A DNA stretch of 64,000 nucleotides from an uncultured Oscillospiraceae bacterium (lineage in GTDB: Bacteria; Bacillota; Clostridia; Oscillospirales; Acutalibacteraceae), in assembly GCA_900541905.1 (NCBI GenBank), contig UQLQ01000003.1, positions 62,001-126,000 on the forward strand, in the 5' to 3' direction. Shown piece by piece: positions 34,829-43,189 of this stretch. The number at the start of each line of letters is the position of its first letter. The stretch's first letter is position 1. The position numbers and the translations under genes were made by a program. Under the pieces are notes generated by a model, which worked only from the letters and a program-made list of their open reading frames with translations, did not search any database and had not been told where the DNA came from.

Positions 34829-34910
34829 CTCATCACCTCTGCTTTCTGAAGGACGGTATCGGGATGTCCTTCAACATACGGAGATTGGAAGGCTGTTTTG
34901 AGGGGGTATC

Positions 34911-35297
34911 TCAGAAATATTTCAAAAACTTTTTTCTGGCCCCTTCGATGGATTCCCGGATGGACTTGATATCCTTGCCCTCCCTGCGGGCGATCTCCCG
35001 GAGGGATCCCCCTTCGGCCAGCATCAGCAGCCTGCGCCGCTGTACTTCTGAGAGCTGCTCGAACGCCTTTTTGATCCGCTGGTTTTCAACCTGCAGAAAA
35101 AGTTCTGTCTCCGGAGTACTGCCGTCCGCATAATCCTCGCCTTCATATTCCGCCGCATCCAGGGAATAGCAATGGTACCGCTCCTTCCGGTCCTGATTGC
35201 TTTCCTCCCGTCTGGAATCCAGAATCAAGTTTCCGATTTCTTCTCTGACCTCTACGTCAGAAGTCTCACCATTTGCAAATGTGTAATTGATTTTCAA
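34911..35297 (-). CDS. Sigma-70-like phage regulator
   Basis: 128 residues from TTG 35297, nine bases after AGGAG; the open frame continues upstream through a terminator hairpin, so earlier starts are rejected. C-terminus has EQLSEVQRRRLLMLAEGGSL followed by REIARREGKDIKSIRESIEG, the region 4 helix-turn-helix pattern. The middle has SLDAAEYEGEDYADGSTPET. First gene of the early transcript; may control early phage or element genes. Confidence 0.75.
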   Translation of the reverse strand: MKINYTFANGETSDVEVREEIGNLILDSRREESNQDRKERYHCYSLDAAEYEGEDYADGSTPETELFLQVENQRIKKAFEQLSEVQRRRLLMLAEGGSLREIARREGKDIKSIRESIEGARKKFLKYF

Positions 35298-35344
35298 TTT
35301 GCCGTTCTCCTTTCGGAGCCCGGCAGGCGGCACCTGAGCCGCTA

Positions 35345-35394
35345 AAATAAAAAAGAGCCTGACAAGCAGCACAAAAGTGCCGCTTGCCAGGCTC
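35345..35394 (-). terminator. Strong minus-strand terminator
   Basis: Arms GAGCCTG.CAAGC.GCAC (35355-35374) and GTGC.GCTTG.CAGGCTC (35377-35394) with a short AAAA loop; on the minus strand a T-rich run (35344-35354) follows. It would stop transcripts entering from 35.6 kb and beyond before the phage early genes, so it marks the module border. Confidence 0.8.
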
Positions 35395-35617
35395 AATGTC
35401 GTCTCCATCATCTTTCAGATGGTATCATGAGGGTTTAACCGATAACTAAGGAATGAAATTTCCCCCTCGTGCATCATGCTCAAACAAACGAATGATCCTT
35501 GTCCCGATTTAGCTATCCGTTTCCCTATCCCATATACATTCCTTATGGGACTTGCCGTATTACCGTAGCGCCTCGGTCAGCTCCCTGCGTAAACATTTGG
35601 AGCGAATCAGATTTCCT
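35395..35617. other. Gap between early phage genes and zinc ribbon gene
   Basis: About 220 bases. A promoter for the early phage transcript would have to lie here or inside 35298-35345, but no clear -35/-10 pair stands out. Nothing else recognised. Confidence 0.3.
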
Positions 35618-35821
35618 CTATTCAGTTTTAATTACCCCGATTTCTGAACTGCAATGCCTGCACTTTATCACGAAATCGGGATTACAGTTCCTTGTCGGGG
35701 TAACCAACTGTGCTTTTGTATTTACAGATGCATCCAATAGCCTGTGTCCGCATTTTGGACATAGAATGGATCTCCTTTTCTTCTCTAGTCCATTGGCCTG
35801 TACCTCCTTCTTTCTTTGCAT
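35618..35821 (-). CDS. Small zinc-ribbon protein
   Basis: 67 residues from ATG 35821 (GGAGTGTATGTGAT before it). Two Cys pairs: ILCPKCGHRLLDAS and VIKCRHCSSEIGV, about 30 residues apart. Similar short 'CPxCG...CxxC' proteins are common in Clostridia mobile elements as accessory regulators. Function unknown. Confidence 0.6.
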   Translation of the reverse strand: MQRKKEVQANGLEKKRRSILCPKCGHRLLDASVNTKAQLVTPTRNCNPDFVIKCRHCSSEIGVIKTE

Positions 35822-35894
35822 ATCACATACACTCCTTTCTTGGCTGCTATCCGGCATTCAGGGGTAGGGAGTATATGAATCATCTTGATTCCTT

Positions 35895-36704
35895 TTATTT
35901 TACAAGTTCTGTCAGCCAGGGAGCTATCGGCCTTGATATTACTCTGGCATTCAAATAAGCCATTTCCAGTGTCAGGCATGTATTACCCAAATAATATCCT
36001 TCCATAACTGTCAGTGTCAGGGCAAGATCAGGCTTTTTCTCATTCGTCAGATATATCGGGAGAAGATACTGCATCTTTCCCTGATACCCTTGCGGCACTA
36101 TAAGCCCCGGCTCAACTACTGTCTTTCTCCTGCCAAGTTCCACTGCCGTTTCAAATAAAAGTGGCAGATTCCTGGCTTTACGGATTTTCGCTGGAATACG
36201 CTCCAGATTTTCTGTGTCTCCCAATATGTGTTCCACGTTGACCCTGATAGGCCAGTCTGGTTGAAAACCTGCGCCGTTCTGCGCCATATAGTAGGAGGGC
36301 ATCTGCGGCAATGGCTGCACATATTTCAGAAACGGTGACAGTTCATCGCAGAATCCCCTGAAGTACCAATCTTTCATCGAAGTCTTTTTATGGTTCCGAT
36401 CAAAGCAGGCATAAATCCCTTTGTATCGGGATGTGTATAATCCTGTATGAAAACAGGCACACTCATTTTCCACATGAAAATAACTTGCCGCTTTCCTGGC
36501 ATCCCTTTCTGAATTAAAATCAATGCTCTGCTTTCGGAAAACAATATGTATGTACCGCTCCAGTATGGGGGTATCCTCATTTTTCGTCTTATAAATTGGC
36601 TTCTTGAACCGCCATGGCTCCGGCAGAGCCAGTTTCGACAACTCATCCAATTGTCCGTACCAGTCCGGCACATAAGCAAAATCAAATAAATCCGTTTCTA
36701 TCAT
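35895..36704 (-). CDS. DUF3825 domain protein
   Basis: 269 residues from ATG 36704 (AAAGGAACATAAGA before it). Features of DUF3825: RYIHIVFRKQSID, ACFHTGLYTSRYKGIYACFD, MPSYYMAQNGAGFQPDW, RKARNLPLLFETAVELGRRK and IYLTNEKKPDLALTLTV. The family is of unknown function and is often joined to nucleic-acid-binding domains; here it stands alone. It lies in the accessory segment with an XRE regulator encoded divergently. Confidence 0.8.
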   Translation of the reverse strand: MIETDLFDFAYVPDWYGQLDELSKLALPEPWRFKKPIYKTKNEDTPILERYIHIVFRKQSIDFNSERDARKAASYFHVENECACFHTGLYTSRYKGIYACFDRNHKKTSMKDWYFRGFCDELSPFLKYVQPLPQMPSYYMAQNGAGFQPDWPIRVNVEHILGDTENLERIPAKIRKARNLPLLFETAVELGRRKTVVEPGLIVPQGYQGKMQYLLPIYLTNEKKPDLALTLTVMEGYYLGNTCLTLEMAYLNARVISRPIAPWLTELVK

Positions 36705-37130
36705 TCTTATGTTCCTTTCATAACAATCTGTATTTTCCACCGTCCAATCTCTTCCAATGGCACTCTATCTCATGTATTCATATAACTGACTATTATTTCT
36801 ATGGTCCCATTTCTTCCTCACTCCTTTCCCGTGTCCCATACTCCCTGAAATACAAAATAGGGAAAAGGCGTTCCTGCAGACACCACTGCATTCACGCCTT
36901 TTCCCTATGTGAGATAATAATTTTGTGGAAGTATGGCTCTTCCATACTATTGATGGTGCAGTTCTCTACGGATACTGCCTGAATTTTTTTAACCGTAAAA
37001 CCACTCCTCTATCCATCAAAAACATCTCCATTCTTCCAGCAAGTATGGTTGTACCATTCTCAAAAAGTCTTGTATCGCCATTTTTACTTTTCAAAGGTAT
37101 GGCACTAACATACTTACAGGAGGTGATATC
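36705..37130. other. Gene-free region between DUF3825 and XRE genes
   Basis: About 425 bases. It holds a 15-bp perfect inverted repeat (36857-36871 ATAGGGAAAAGGCGT with 36894-36908) and a possible promoter for the XRE gene in the last 80 bases. Short open frames here overlap each other antisense and lack ribosome sites; none is accepted. Confidence 0.4.
36857..36908. repeat. 15-bp inverted repeat
   Basis: ATAGGGAAAAGGCGT and its exact reverse complement enclose 22 bases that include a partial CTGCA dyad. No T tract directly follows on the plus strand; on the minus strand the second arm is followed by TTTTGTATTT, so it may be a terminator for a lost gene or the stem of a small mobile repeat. 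Confidence 0.5.
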
Positions 37131-37475
37131 ATGGCTATTCATCCAAGACAGTTCGGCATCGTGCTGAAAAATGCACGAATGGATAAAAAACTCACACAAG
37201 CAGAATTAGCTGAAATACTGGATATTTCTTTACCATATCTCAAAGACCTGGAGCGCTTCCGGAACAATCCGAGCTACGATGTCTTCGAAAAAGTAATCCG
37301 CTACTTCAACCTGTCAGCAGATACTGTTATCTATCCAAACGAGAATCTGACCAATACTACATATCAGCAGATTGAGCGTCTACTTACACGCTGTGATGAA
37401 GGGCAACTCCGTGTCATCCTTGCCACCACAGAAGCGTTGCTGTCCGAGAGTGAAATGCCTTCAGATTCAGAGTAA
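37131..37475 (+). CDS. XRE-family transcriptional regulator
   Basis: 114 residues. AGGAGGTGATATC precedes ATG 37131. Helix-turn-helix at about residues 17-55: ARMDKKLTQAELAEILDISL then PYLKDLERFRNNPSYDVFEK. C-terminus is helical (TTYQQIERLLTRCDEGQLRV). This pattern is typical of regulators on integrative elements of Clostridia. It is the only plus-strand gene of the accessory segment and may control the element. Confidence 0.85.
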   Translation: MAIHPRQFGIVLKNARMDKKLTQAELAEILDISLPYLKDLERFRNNPSYDVFEKVIRYFNLSADTVIYPNENLTNTTYQQIERLLTRCDEGQLRVILATTEALLSESEMPSDSE

Positions 37476-37529
37476 CAGATAAAGGCGGTATTCAGGCGGT
37501 GTTTACATCACATTTTTCCTGTAATTTTC

Positions 37530-37573
37530 AAGGCTCATCCCTGCACCGGAATCCTCCTGCAAAAATGAGCCTT
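37530..37573. terminator. Bidirectional terminator
   Basis: AAGGCTCAT (37530-37538) pairs with ATGAGCCTT (37565-37573), followed by TTTC. It separates the convergent XRE gene and the DUF6809-like gene. Confidence 0.65.
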
Positions 37574-37577
37574 TTCG

Positions 37578-37913
37578 TCACTGTATCTGTTTAATCAATT
37601 CCTCTGGAGATATCTCCTGCCGGAAAAGTCCCAGACCGCTTAATAGAAGGATGCAGTCTACATATCCTTGACAGTATGCCTTCTGCCCCTCCATAGAATT
37701 CATATCTTCCAGCTTTGCCATCCACTCCAACAGCGTTTGCCACTGATCTTCAGGAAGACTACGAACTATCTCCTCACACGTTTCACGCATCTCCTCTAAT
37801 TCCTGCTGTGTATCTCTATATCCCGGCACCTCAACTGCGGTGTCCCTCGTCACATTTTCACAACGAAGCTTATTCAAAAAACATCCAACCTGTTCCCATA
37901 CTTTGTTCTGCAT
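37578..37913 (-). CDS. Small helical protein, DUF6809-like
   Basis: 111 residues from ATG 37913 (GGAGGAATGGAAT before it). All-helical, with SLPEDQWQTLLEWMAKLEDM and GQKAYCQGYVDCILLLSGLG, reminiscent of the DUF6809-like protein at 17570-17851 in layout (short acidic helix, then 'G...G....L..L'). Similarity is weak; the family assignment is tentative. Confidence 0.55.
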   Translation of the reverse strand: MQNKVWEQVGCFLNKLRCENVTRDTAVEVPGYRDTQQELEEMRETCEEIVRSLPEDQWQTLLEWMAKLEDMNSMEGQKAYCQGYVDCILLLSGLGLFRQEISPEELIKQIQ

Positions 37914-38036
37914 ATTCCATTCCTCCAGTCTGCTAATTATTATTAATATATCCGCAGATATTACACCATACCAAACCCTACTCGTTCCTAAAAAAGGAAT
38001 AGGCAGCATTCCAAGCGTTACGCTTCAGAACACTGC

Positions 38037-38465
38037 CTATTCCTTTTTTACCATATTCATTCGATAACCAACCCCTCGTACAGTCTGGATATACTCAGGC
38101 CGGCTAGGGTCATCTTCAATTTTCTTTCGAAGGCGGCGGATATGGGAAGTGATGTTGCTGTCATCCCGGAGATACTCCCCATTCCAGACGAAGTTATAAA
38201 TTTGTTCTTTAGAAAGAATGCTACCTTGATGAAGAGCCAGTACATACAGAATTCGGAACTCAATATTTGTCAGTCTCACTTCCTGATCTCGTTTCAAAAC
38301 TTTATGCTGCTCCGACTGAATATATAATTCGCCGATTCGCATTGGTTCCTGCTCTTTTAATAATGTTTTATCCACACAAATATCTGATTCTCCTACGATT
38401 TTCATTATTTTGTCATATATAATTTTTTCTGATTCATCCAACGAAAGTACAATCAGCTTTCCCAC
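38037..38465 (-). CDS. Winged-helix DNA-binding protein without a receiver domain
   Basis: 142 residues if GTG 38465 is the start (GAGGTGAGTAT before it). The C-terminal 95 residues are an OmpR/PhoB-type winged helix: MRIGELYIQSEQHKVLKRDQ, LTNIEFRILYVLALHQG, then SHIRRLRKKIEDDPSRPEYI and VRGVGYRM. The N-terminal 45 residues are too short for a receiver and lack its Asp residues. Such proteins occur on mobile elements. The downstream convergent border holds an inverted copy-like AGGCAGTGTTC/ GAACACTGCCT terminator. Confidence 0.75.
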   Translation of the reverse strand: MGKLIVLSLDESEKIIYDKIMKIVGESDICVDKTLLKEQEPMRIGELYIQSEQHKVLKRDQEVRLTNIEFRILYVLALHQGSILSKEQIYNFVWNGEYLRDDSNITSHIRRLRKKIEDDPSRPEYIQTVRGVGYRMNMVKKE

Positions 38466-38514
38466 ATACTCACCTCGCTGTGCCGCTAAAATCATAAGAA
38501 CAAAATTGCAGTTT

Positions 38515-38797
38515 CTATTTTATCTTCTCTTTTTGCTCTATAGCCTGGAGTTCAAAATAATTTTTAAACCTTTGTTGTCCAAATACTTTGTCTATATTTC
38601 CTTAATCAAATTCAGACTCAGGTCCATACTTTTCAATGCCTGTATCTTCCCCGCAATTAGCGGCAGCCCTTCACTGTAATATCTGTAACCCTATAAGCTC
38701 ATCTACCTGCTCCGGAATCAACAGACCAATTTCATTATAATGCCTCAACATGTAGATACTGATTTGAAATAGGACTGAAAATTGTCCTATTTTAACA
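38515..38797 (-). pseudogene. Decayed MerR-family regulator
   Basis: Reading the minus strand in pieces gives a MerR protein broken by frameshifts: KIGQFSVLFQISIYMLRHYN and EIGLLIPEQVDE, then after a shift GYRYYSEGLPLIAGKIQALK and SMDLSLNLIKEI followed by a stop (TAG at 38594-38592), then in another phase FKNYFELQAIEQKEKIK ending at TAG 38517-38515. No ATG remains at the expected start. These segments match N-terminal HTH, wing and dimerisation helix of MerR regulators in order. Confidence 0.8.
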
Positions 38798-38914
38798 AAG
38801 AAACCACCTGCTCTTCATTATAAAACTTCACATTATACGAGAGTCAAACGACTCTCGTACTTTGGTAGGTGGCAATTTAAATTGTCATTAGAAAGTTAAA
38901 TACAAATTCCGTAT
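38798..38914. other. Gap downstream of the ABC permease gene
   Basis: Contains ACGAGAGTCAAACGACTCTCGT (about 38836-38857), an inverted repeat ACGAGAGTC/GACTCTCGT that may terminate the ABC operon on the minus strand. Confidence 0.45.
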
Positions 38915-39658
38915 CTATTCCCATTTGAAAAAACGTATGGCAATACCTCCACAGACCACTGTGACCACCGCCATGATTGCAATTGGAAACCAGACTGATT
39001 CTAACGGTAGGCCCAACGAAGTTGCTTTCAGCAACTTAATTCCCTGTGTCAAAGGCAAAACATCTGCAATTTTCTGCAATGCAGACGGCATCACTTCATA
39101 AGGTAAGGTTGCCCCTGAAAAAATGAGCATCGGAAAATACAGGAGGCTGGCAGCCACACTGGCTGTTTTCGTATCAGGCGCAACACCTCCTACCATAAGT
39201 CCGATGCTGAACATCGAAAACATCACCAGAAGATACATGAACAAGAAAATTCCTATCGATCCGTTGAACCTGCATCCAAAAAAGATGGACAAAACTCCAA
39301 AAACAAGGCACAAGGACAGCAACGAGTAGATTGCATAAATCGTCACCCACACTGCGAGCAGAAATGCCGGACTTGTAGGCGTAACTTTATATCTTTTTAA
39401 TATCTTTTTCTGACGATAATCGGAAATCAACAGCGGAAGCCCCATCACACCACCTGCACAAATCGCAATGGTCGATAATGCCCCGAAGGACTGTTCCAAA
39501 AAGGTATATTTTACTTCGGGAGCCGCTGTTTTTGCTCCATAAATGACTCCCAAAATTACAGCAACCACTACCGGCATACAGAGAGCAAAAATAACCATGT
39601 CCATTCCCCGGAAGGATAACTTCAGTTCTGTTTTCAACATTGTAAAAAATTTATTCAT
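38915..39658 (-). CDS. ABC-2 type transporter permease
   Basis: 247 residues from ATG 39658, overlapping the ATPase stop by 8 bases (ATGAATAA). Six hydrophobic segments are visible, for example MVIFALCMPVVVAVILGVIY, LSTIAICAGGVMGLPLLISD, LLAVWVTIYAIYSLLSLCLV and WFPIAIMAVVTVVCGGIAIR. Typical ABC-2 segments ISDYRQKKILKRYKVTPTSP and FPMLIFSGATLPYEVMPSAL are present. It forms an export pump with the ATPase; substrate unknown, probably a drug or peptide. Confidence 0.9.
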   Translation of the reverse strand: MNKFFTMLKTELKLSFRGMDMVIFALCMPVVVAVILGVIYGAKTAAPEVKYTFLEQSFGALSTIAICAGGVMGLPLLISDYRQKKILKRYKVTPTSPAFLLAVWVTIYAIYSLLSLCLVFGVLSIFFGCRFNGSIGIFLFMYLLVMFSMFSIGLMVGGVAPDTKTASVAASLLYFPMLIFSGATLPYEVMPSALQKIADVLPLTQGIKLLKATSLGLPLESVWFPIAIMAVVTVVCGGIAIRFFKWE

Positions 39659-40379
39659 TGTCTTCTTCCTCCTCTCCAGTAAACCACAAATACGCATCTT
39701 CCAATTTCTCATAGGGACTTAATGCCACCGCTTCTTCCACAGTCCCTTCAAAGGCGAATCCGCCATCCTTCAGGATACCAATCCGGTCACAGAGAATTTC
39801 CACCTCGTCCATGAAATGAGAAGACAGAAATATTGTCAGGCCATGTTTCTTTAACTCCTGCAGGCTTTTCCAAACACCTCTTCTCGCTTTTGTATCAAGC
39901 CCTGTGGTAAGCTCATCCAAAAAGACCACCCTAGGATTAGGGATAAGAGACAACACAATGAATAATCTTTGCTTCTGACCTCCAGATAACTCGTTTACAA
40001 AAGCGTTTTCCTTATCTGCCAGACCAAATTTGTGCAGCAACTCTTTATATGCCAGTGGATACCTATAAAGGCAGATCGTTTCCTCACACAATTCTTTTAC
40101 CTTGATCTTGTCTGGATAATTTGCTTCCTGGAACTGTACCCCAACCTGCTTAAAAAGTTGCTTTCGCTCCGTCCACGGGTCTAGCCCCAAAATGCGAACC
40201 GTTCCCGAATCCGCTTTCTTTGTCCCAAGGATACATTCTATTGTAGTACTCTTGCCTACGCCATTTGCTCCAAGCAGACCGTACACTTCACCCGCAGCAA
40301 CTGAGAAGCTGAGATTCTCAATCACTTTCTTTCCATCATAAGATTTACTCAGCCCGGAAATTTGGATTGTTTTTTCCAT
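39651..40379 (-). CDS. ABC transporter ATP-binding protein
   Basis: 242 residues. Walker A GLLGANGVGKSTTIE, Q-loop QVGVQFQEANYP, signature NELSGGQKQRLFIVLSL, Walker B RVVFLDELTTGLD, and H-loop TIFLSSHFMDE. Couples ATP use to the permease encoded next. Its upstream region shares a sequence block with the promoter of the neighbouring MerR gene, so the pump is probably under that regulator. Confidence 0.95.
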   Translation of the reverse strand: MEKTIQISGLSKSYDGKKVIENLSFSVAAGEVYGLLGANGVGKSTTIECILGTKKADSGTVRILGLDPWTERKQLFKQVGVQFQEANYPDKIKVKELCEETICLYRYPLAYKELLHKFGLADKENAFVNELSGGQKQRLFIVLSLIPNPRVVFLDELTTGLDTKARRGVWKSLQELKKHGLTIFLSSHFMDEVEILCDRIGILKDGGFAFEGTVEEAVALSPYEKLEDAYLWFTGEEEEDNE

Positions 40380-40434
40380 TTCGTATGCCTCCTTATTTTA
40401 ATTCTGAAATAAAGATTAGCATCCAATCCAACTA

Positions 40435-40457
40435 TGGTGGGTAACTGTAGGGTTTTT
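40435..40457 (-). promoter_or_regulatory. Putative MerR operator before the ABC operon
   Basis: The block TGGTGGGTAACTGTAGGGTTTTT (positions 40435-40457 on the plus strand) lies 56-78 bases before the ATPase start. A closely matching block, TGGTG...TGTAGGGTTTTTT, occurs before the merR gene at 41251-41274. Shared TGTAGGGTTTTT and TGGTG with similar spacing suggest one regulator binds both. Confidence 0.5.
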
Positions 40458-41208
40458 ATTCTGATATTTTTTTCATCTTCTCAATCTGACAAGTTACATA
40501 AAAAGCATTGTTTTTTGCCTCATTCAATGAAGTCAATAGCTTATCGCAAGCCCTTATGATATCATCATCTTCCTTTGGTGTATTAATAGCTATTCGGATA
40601 TTAGTTTGCGGATCATCCGATAAGGCCTGAAGCATTCTTAAAATAGCAGAGAGAGAATAGTTTGCACAACGAAGAGAGCGTATAATTTTCAAGCGAAGCA
40701 TATCTTCTTCTGTGTACACTCGGTATCTGTTTTCAGTTCGCTTGATGGTAAACAGACCATTCAGCTCCCAATTTCTTAATGTATCGATCGTTACCCCTAA
40801 TATATCTGCTGCTTCCTTTCTTCTATATGTCCTCTGCACTCCAACATTGCTTTCACTCATACCCGATAAAATACTATGGGTAATCCGTATCGCTTCTTCT
40901 GCATTGGCTTTTTCGATGTCTATCTGAGCAATGTATCGCCTGGTCAATTCCATAGCTTTCTCATAATTCCTCAAAGCAGAAACCTTAATAATGTCAACCG
41001 CTTGTTTACGAAGTCCATTTTGAAGAACTTCCACCTGGAGAGCCGCCCGCGCTAATTTAAATTGTTCGATATGCAGGTCAGTAAATACCCGGTAACCATT
41101 CTCTAACCGCTCTGGTTTTGGAATTAAACCGCACTTTTCATATAAACGTACCGTATTTACATGTATGCCGATTATCCTTGCTATGTCTATTGTCTTATAT
41201 GTATTCAT
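40456..41208 (-). CDS. MerR regulator with two tandem HTH domains
   Basis: 250 residues. First MerR HTH at the N-terminus: YKTIDIARIIGIHVNTVRLY then EKCGLIPKPERLENGYRVF. A second MerR HTH at about 125-170: YRRKEAADILGVTIDTLRNW then ELNGLFTIKRTENRYRVYTE. Dimerisation-like helices separate and follow them. Such tandem-HTH forms are less common than single ones. Likely represses or activates the ABC pump and itself. Confidence 0.9.
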   Translation of the reverse strand: MNTYKTIDIARIIGIHVNTVRLYEKCGLIPKPERLENGYRVFTDLHIEQFKLARAALQVEVLQNGLRKQAVDIIKVSALRNYEKAMELTRRYIAQIDIEKANAEEAIRITHSILSGMSESNVGVQRTYRRKEAADILGVTIDTLRNWELNGLFTIKRTENRYRVYTEEDMLRLKIIRSLRCANYSLSAILRMLQALSDDPQTNIRIAINTPKEDDDIIRACDKLLTSLNEAKNNAFYVTCQIEKMKKISE

Positions 41209-41250
41209 TCAACGCACCTCCATCCCTCATTATGTCATATTTTATAAGTC

Positions 41251-41274
41251 TGGTGTTATAATGTAGGGTTTTTT
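41251..41274 (-). promoter_or_regulatory. Putative MerR operator before the tandem-HTH gene
   Basis: TGGTGTTATAATGTAGGGTT plus TTTT on the plus strand, about 43-66 bases before the ATG at 41208; counterpart of the block at 40435-40457. On the minus strand a -10-like TATAAAAT lies just downstream (about 41239-41246). Confidence 0.5.
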
Positions 41275-41316
41275 AGTTTACCGTAGAATGCCCTGAATAG
41301 CAAGTTTATTCTCAGT

Positions 41317-42288
41317 CTATCTAAATATTGGTTCAATATATGTTTTGATTAAGTCTATCCTATCCCTTATCTTTGGCACAAAAAGCGCAGAAGATGACAC
41401 AACTATTTTATCTTTTGTATTCACATAAATTATATTTCCTCCATCCCCCATCGCTGCATAACCATCTTCATTTACCCACCATAAATATCCATACGATAAA
41501 TCATGTTTCTTCCATCGGCTATGCTCTCTCGTACTTTCTTCCACCCATTTTTCTGATACAATTCGTTTTCCGTTCCATATGCCTTTATTCAAATATAACT
41601 GACCAATTTTTGCCATATCCATAGGGGAAAGTGTAAGTCCCCAACCCGCTGTATGAATCCCTAATGAGTCCCGTACCCATCCGCTGGTATCTATAGATTC
41701 ATTAAATGCCAGTTGTTCCTCCTTGCTTTTAAACATCAAATCTCCATCTACATGAATTTCTAATGGTGAAAATAAATTTTCATCTGCAAACTCAAATACT
41801 GACTGCCCTGTTGCTTTTACTAATATTCCTGAAAAAATATCCGGACCAATCAGAGGTGCATATCGGAATGTTCCGATCTTCCCCCGGCCCCCTAGCTGGT
41901 CTAAAGAAAATTTCACCCAATCCTCACTAGTAAAATATTTCACATATGGAGCAAAAAAACGATACTTATAAGGTGCTGTCATTGTCAGCATATCCTTGAC
42001 TGTGATATTTTGGATGGTGTTTTCTCTCTTTCTTACTATGTATCCAGGGAAAAAATCCAGCACTTTCTGATCAACACTTTGGATATATCCTCTATCTACT
42101 GCAATCCCAATCAGTATTGAAATAATACTTTTTGTTACAGAATAAACATGAACCTGGCTTTCTCTTGTACATCCCTTGAAATATTTTTCATATACCAATT
42201 TTCCTTCTTTTAATACCGCCACACCTGTGGTATTCCCATAATCAGTGCTGATTTTTTGTTCGAGTTCTCTAATTCTTTTCTGATCCAT
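41317..42288 (-). CDS. Serine hydrolase, beta-lactamase (class C) fold
   Basis: 323 residues. Catalytic S-x-x-K is in VYSVTKSIISILIGIAVDRG (SVTK, about residue 50). The usual Y-x-N motif position reads FRYAPLIGPDIF and the third motif reads GDGGNII in place of H/KTG. Other family segments: NITVKDMLTMTAPYKYRF, GWGLTLSPMDMAKIGQLYLN, SYGYLWWVNEDGYAAMGDG. No signal peptide, so cytosolic. Probably an esterase or peptidase of the beta-lactamase superfamily and not a resistance enzyme; changed motifs make activity uncertain. Confidence 0.85.
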   Translation of the reverse strand: MDQKRIRELEQKISTDYGNTTGVAVLKEGKLVYEKYFKGCTRESQVHVYSVTKSIISILIGIAVDRGYIQSVDQKVLDFFPGYIVRKRENTIQNITVKDMLTMTAPYKYRFFAPYVKYFTSEDWVKFSLDQLGGRGKIGTFRYAPLIGPDIFSGILVKATGQSVFEFADENLFSPLEIHVDGDLMFKSKEEQLAFNESIDTSGWVRDSLGIHTAGWGLTLSPMDMAKIGQLYLNKGIWNGKRIVSEKWVEESTREHSRWKKHDLSYGYLWWVNEDGYAAMGDGGNIIYVNTKDKIVVSSSALFVPKIRDRIDLIKTYIEPIFR

Positions 42289-42334
42289 GATATCCCCTTT
42301 CCTTTAACCTATTTGTAAACGCATTTTTTCTGCT

Positions 42335-43165
42335 TTATTTTTTTAATATCTTTTTTACTGGATAATAGACCTCTGTAATGAAATCGCTCTCCTGCAAAAC
42401 CTCCGAAGGACTTGTTACATAAACTTCATAAAGTGCATTACAATTTTCGTACCCTTCTTTTTCTGCCCATTCAATTTGCTTCGCATAAACAGAAGAGAGC
42501 TGAGAGTAGGAACCATGCACAACAGTTTTCAAACAAAGTCCAGGATAAAAATCCCTTGTTCCCGTTGCATACTCGTTGATTGGGACAGCAAATTCTGTAT
42601 CCAGTCCAAATGGACTATATTCATCACTATGGAATAAAACCATTGGTGGAGCGGATGCTGTCAGGTTCTTTTCCTTCATTTTCTTAAACAGCTTTTCAAA
42701 GCAATACCCATACTCATCAGGAAAATCCTGTTCCTGAATCATCTTTCGTATGGACAGAAGATACATCTTTGGCACCTCCACCAGTTCTATACCAATATCT
42801 TCCATATATGACATAATCGACTTGCCCTTTCTTATGGCAGACATATCAGCATCTATCTGCTCCAACATATTTTTATACATCATCATTTGCATTGAAATCT
42901 CTTTTTTCTTTTTACTAAGGGCCGCATATAGTTTGTCATCCATTGCCTCCTCTGACTCAAGAATTGCCTTAATCTCTTCCAACGAAAAATGATACGCTTT
43001 CAGCCGATTAATAAACAGCATCGTCTCCAACTGATTAATAGAATAATAACGATACCCATTTTCTGGATTGATTTCTTCTGGAAGTATCAATCCTATTTCT
43101 GCATAATACCGAAGTGTTTTTGTGGATACTCGGCATATACTCGAAAATTCTCCAATCGTCAACAT
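42335..43165 (-). CDS. MerR regulator with GyrI-like effector domain (BmrR type)
   Basis: 276 residues. HTH: TIGEFSSICRVSTKTLRYYA, then EIGLILPEEINPENGYRYYS. Coiled dimerisation helix at about 75-118 (KKKKEISMQMMMYKNMLEQI). C-terminal GyrI/effector domain with VEVPKMYLLSIRKMIQEQDF, CLKTVVHGSYSQLSSVYAKQ and LYEVYVTSPSEVLQESDFIT. Such regulators sense lipophilic drugs. Its own promoter has the 19-bp spacer typical of MerR targets. Confidence 0.9.
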   Translation of the reverse strand: MLTIGEFSSICRVSTKTLRYYAEIGLILPEEINPENGYRYYSINQLETMLFINRLKAYHFSLEEIKAILESEEAMDDKLYAALSKKKKEISMQMMMYKNMLEQIDADMSAIRKGKSIMSYMEDIGIELVEVPKMYLLSIRKMIQEQDFPDEYGYCFEKLFKKMKEKNLTASAPPMVLFHSDEYSPFGLDTEFAVPINEYATGTRDFYPGLCLKTVVHGSYSQLSSVYAKQIEWAEKEGYENCNALYEVYVTSPSEVLQESDFITEVYYPVKKILKK

Positions 43166-43189
43166 ATAATAGGCCTCCTTTCCAGTACC

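Noticed and set aside
36966..37199. 77-codon minus-strand frame overlapping the start of the XRE gene
   Set aside because: Protein-like in part, but it has no ribosome site and its start lies antisense to the strong XRE start region.
41317..42288. Serine hydrolase as a beta-lactam resistance enzyme
   Set aside because: No signal peptide, and the Y-x-N and KTG motifs are changed, so resistance is unlikely.
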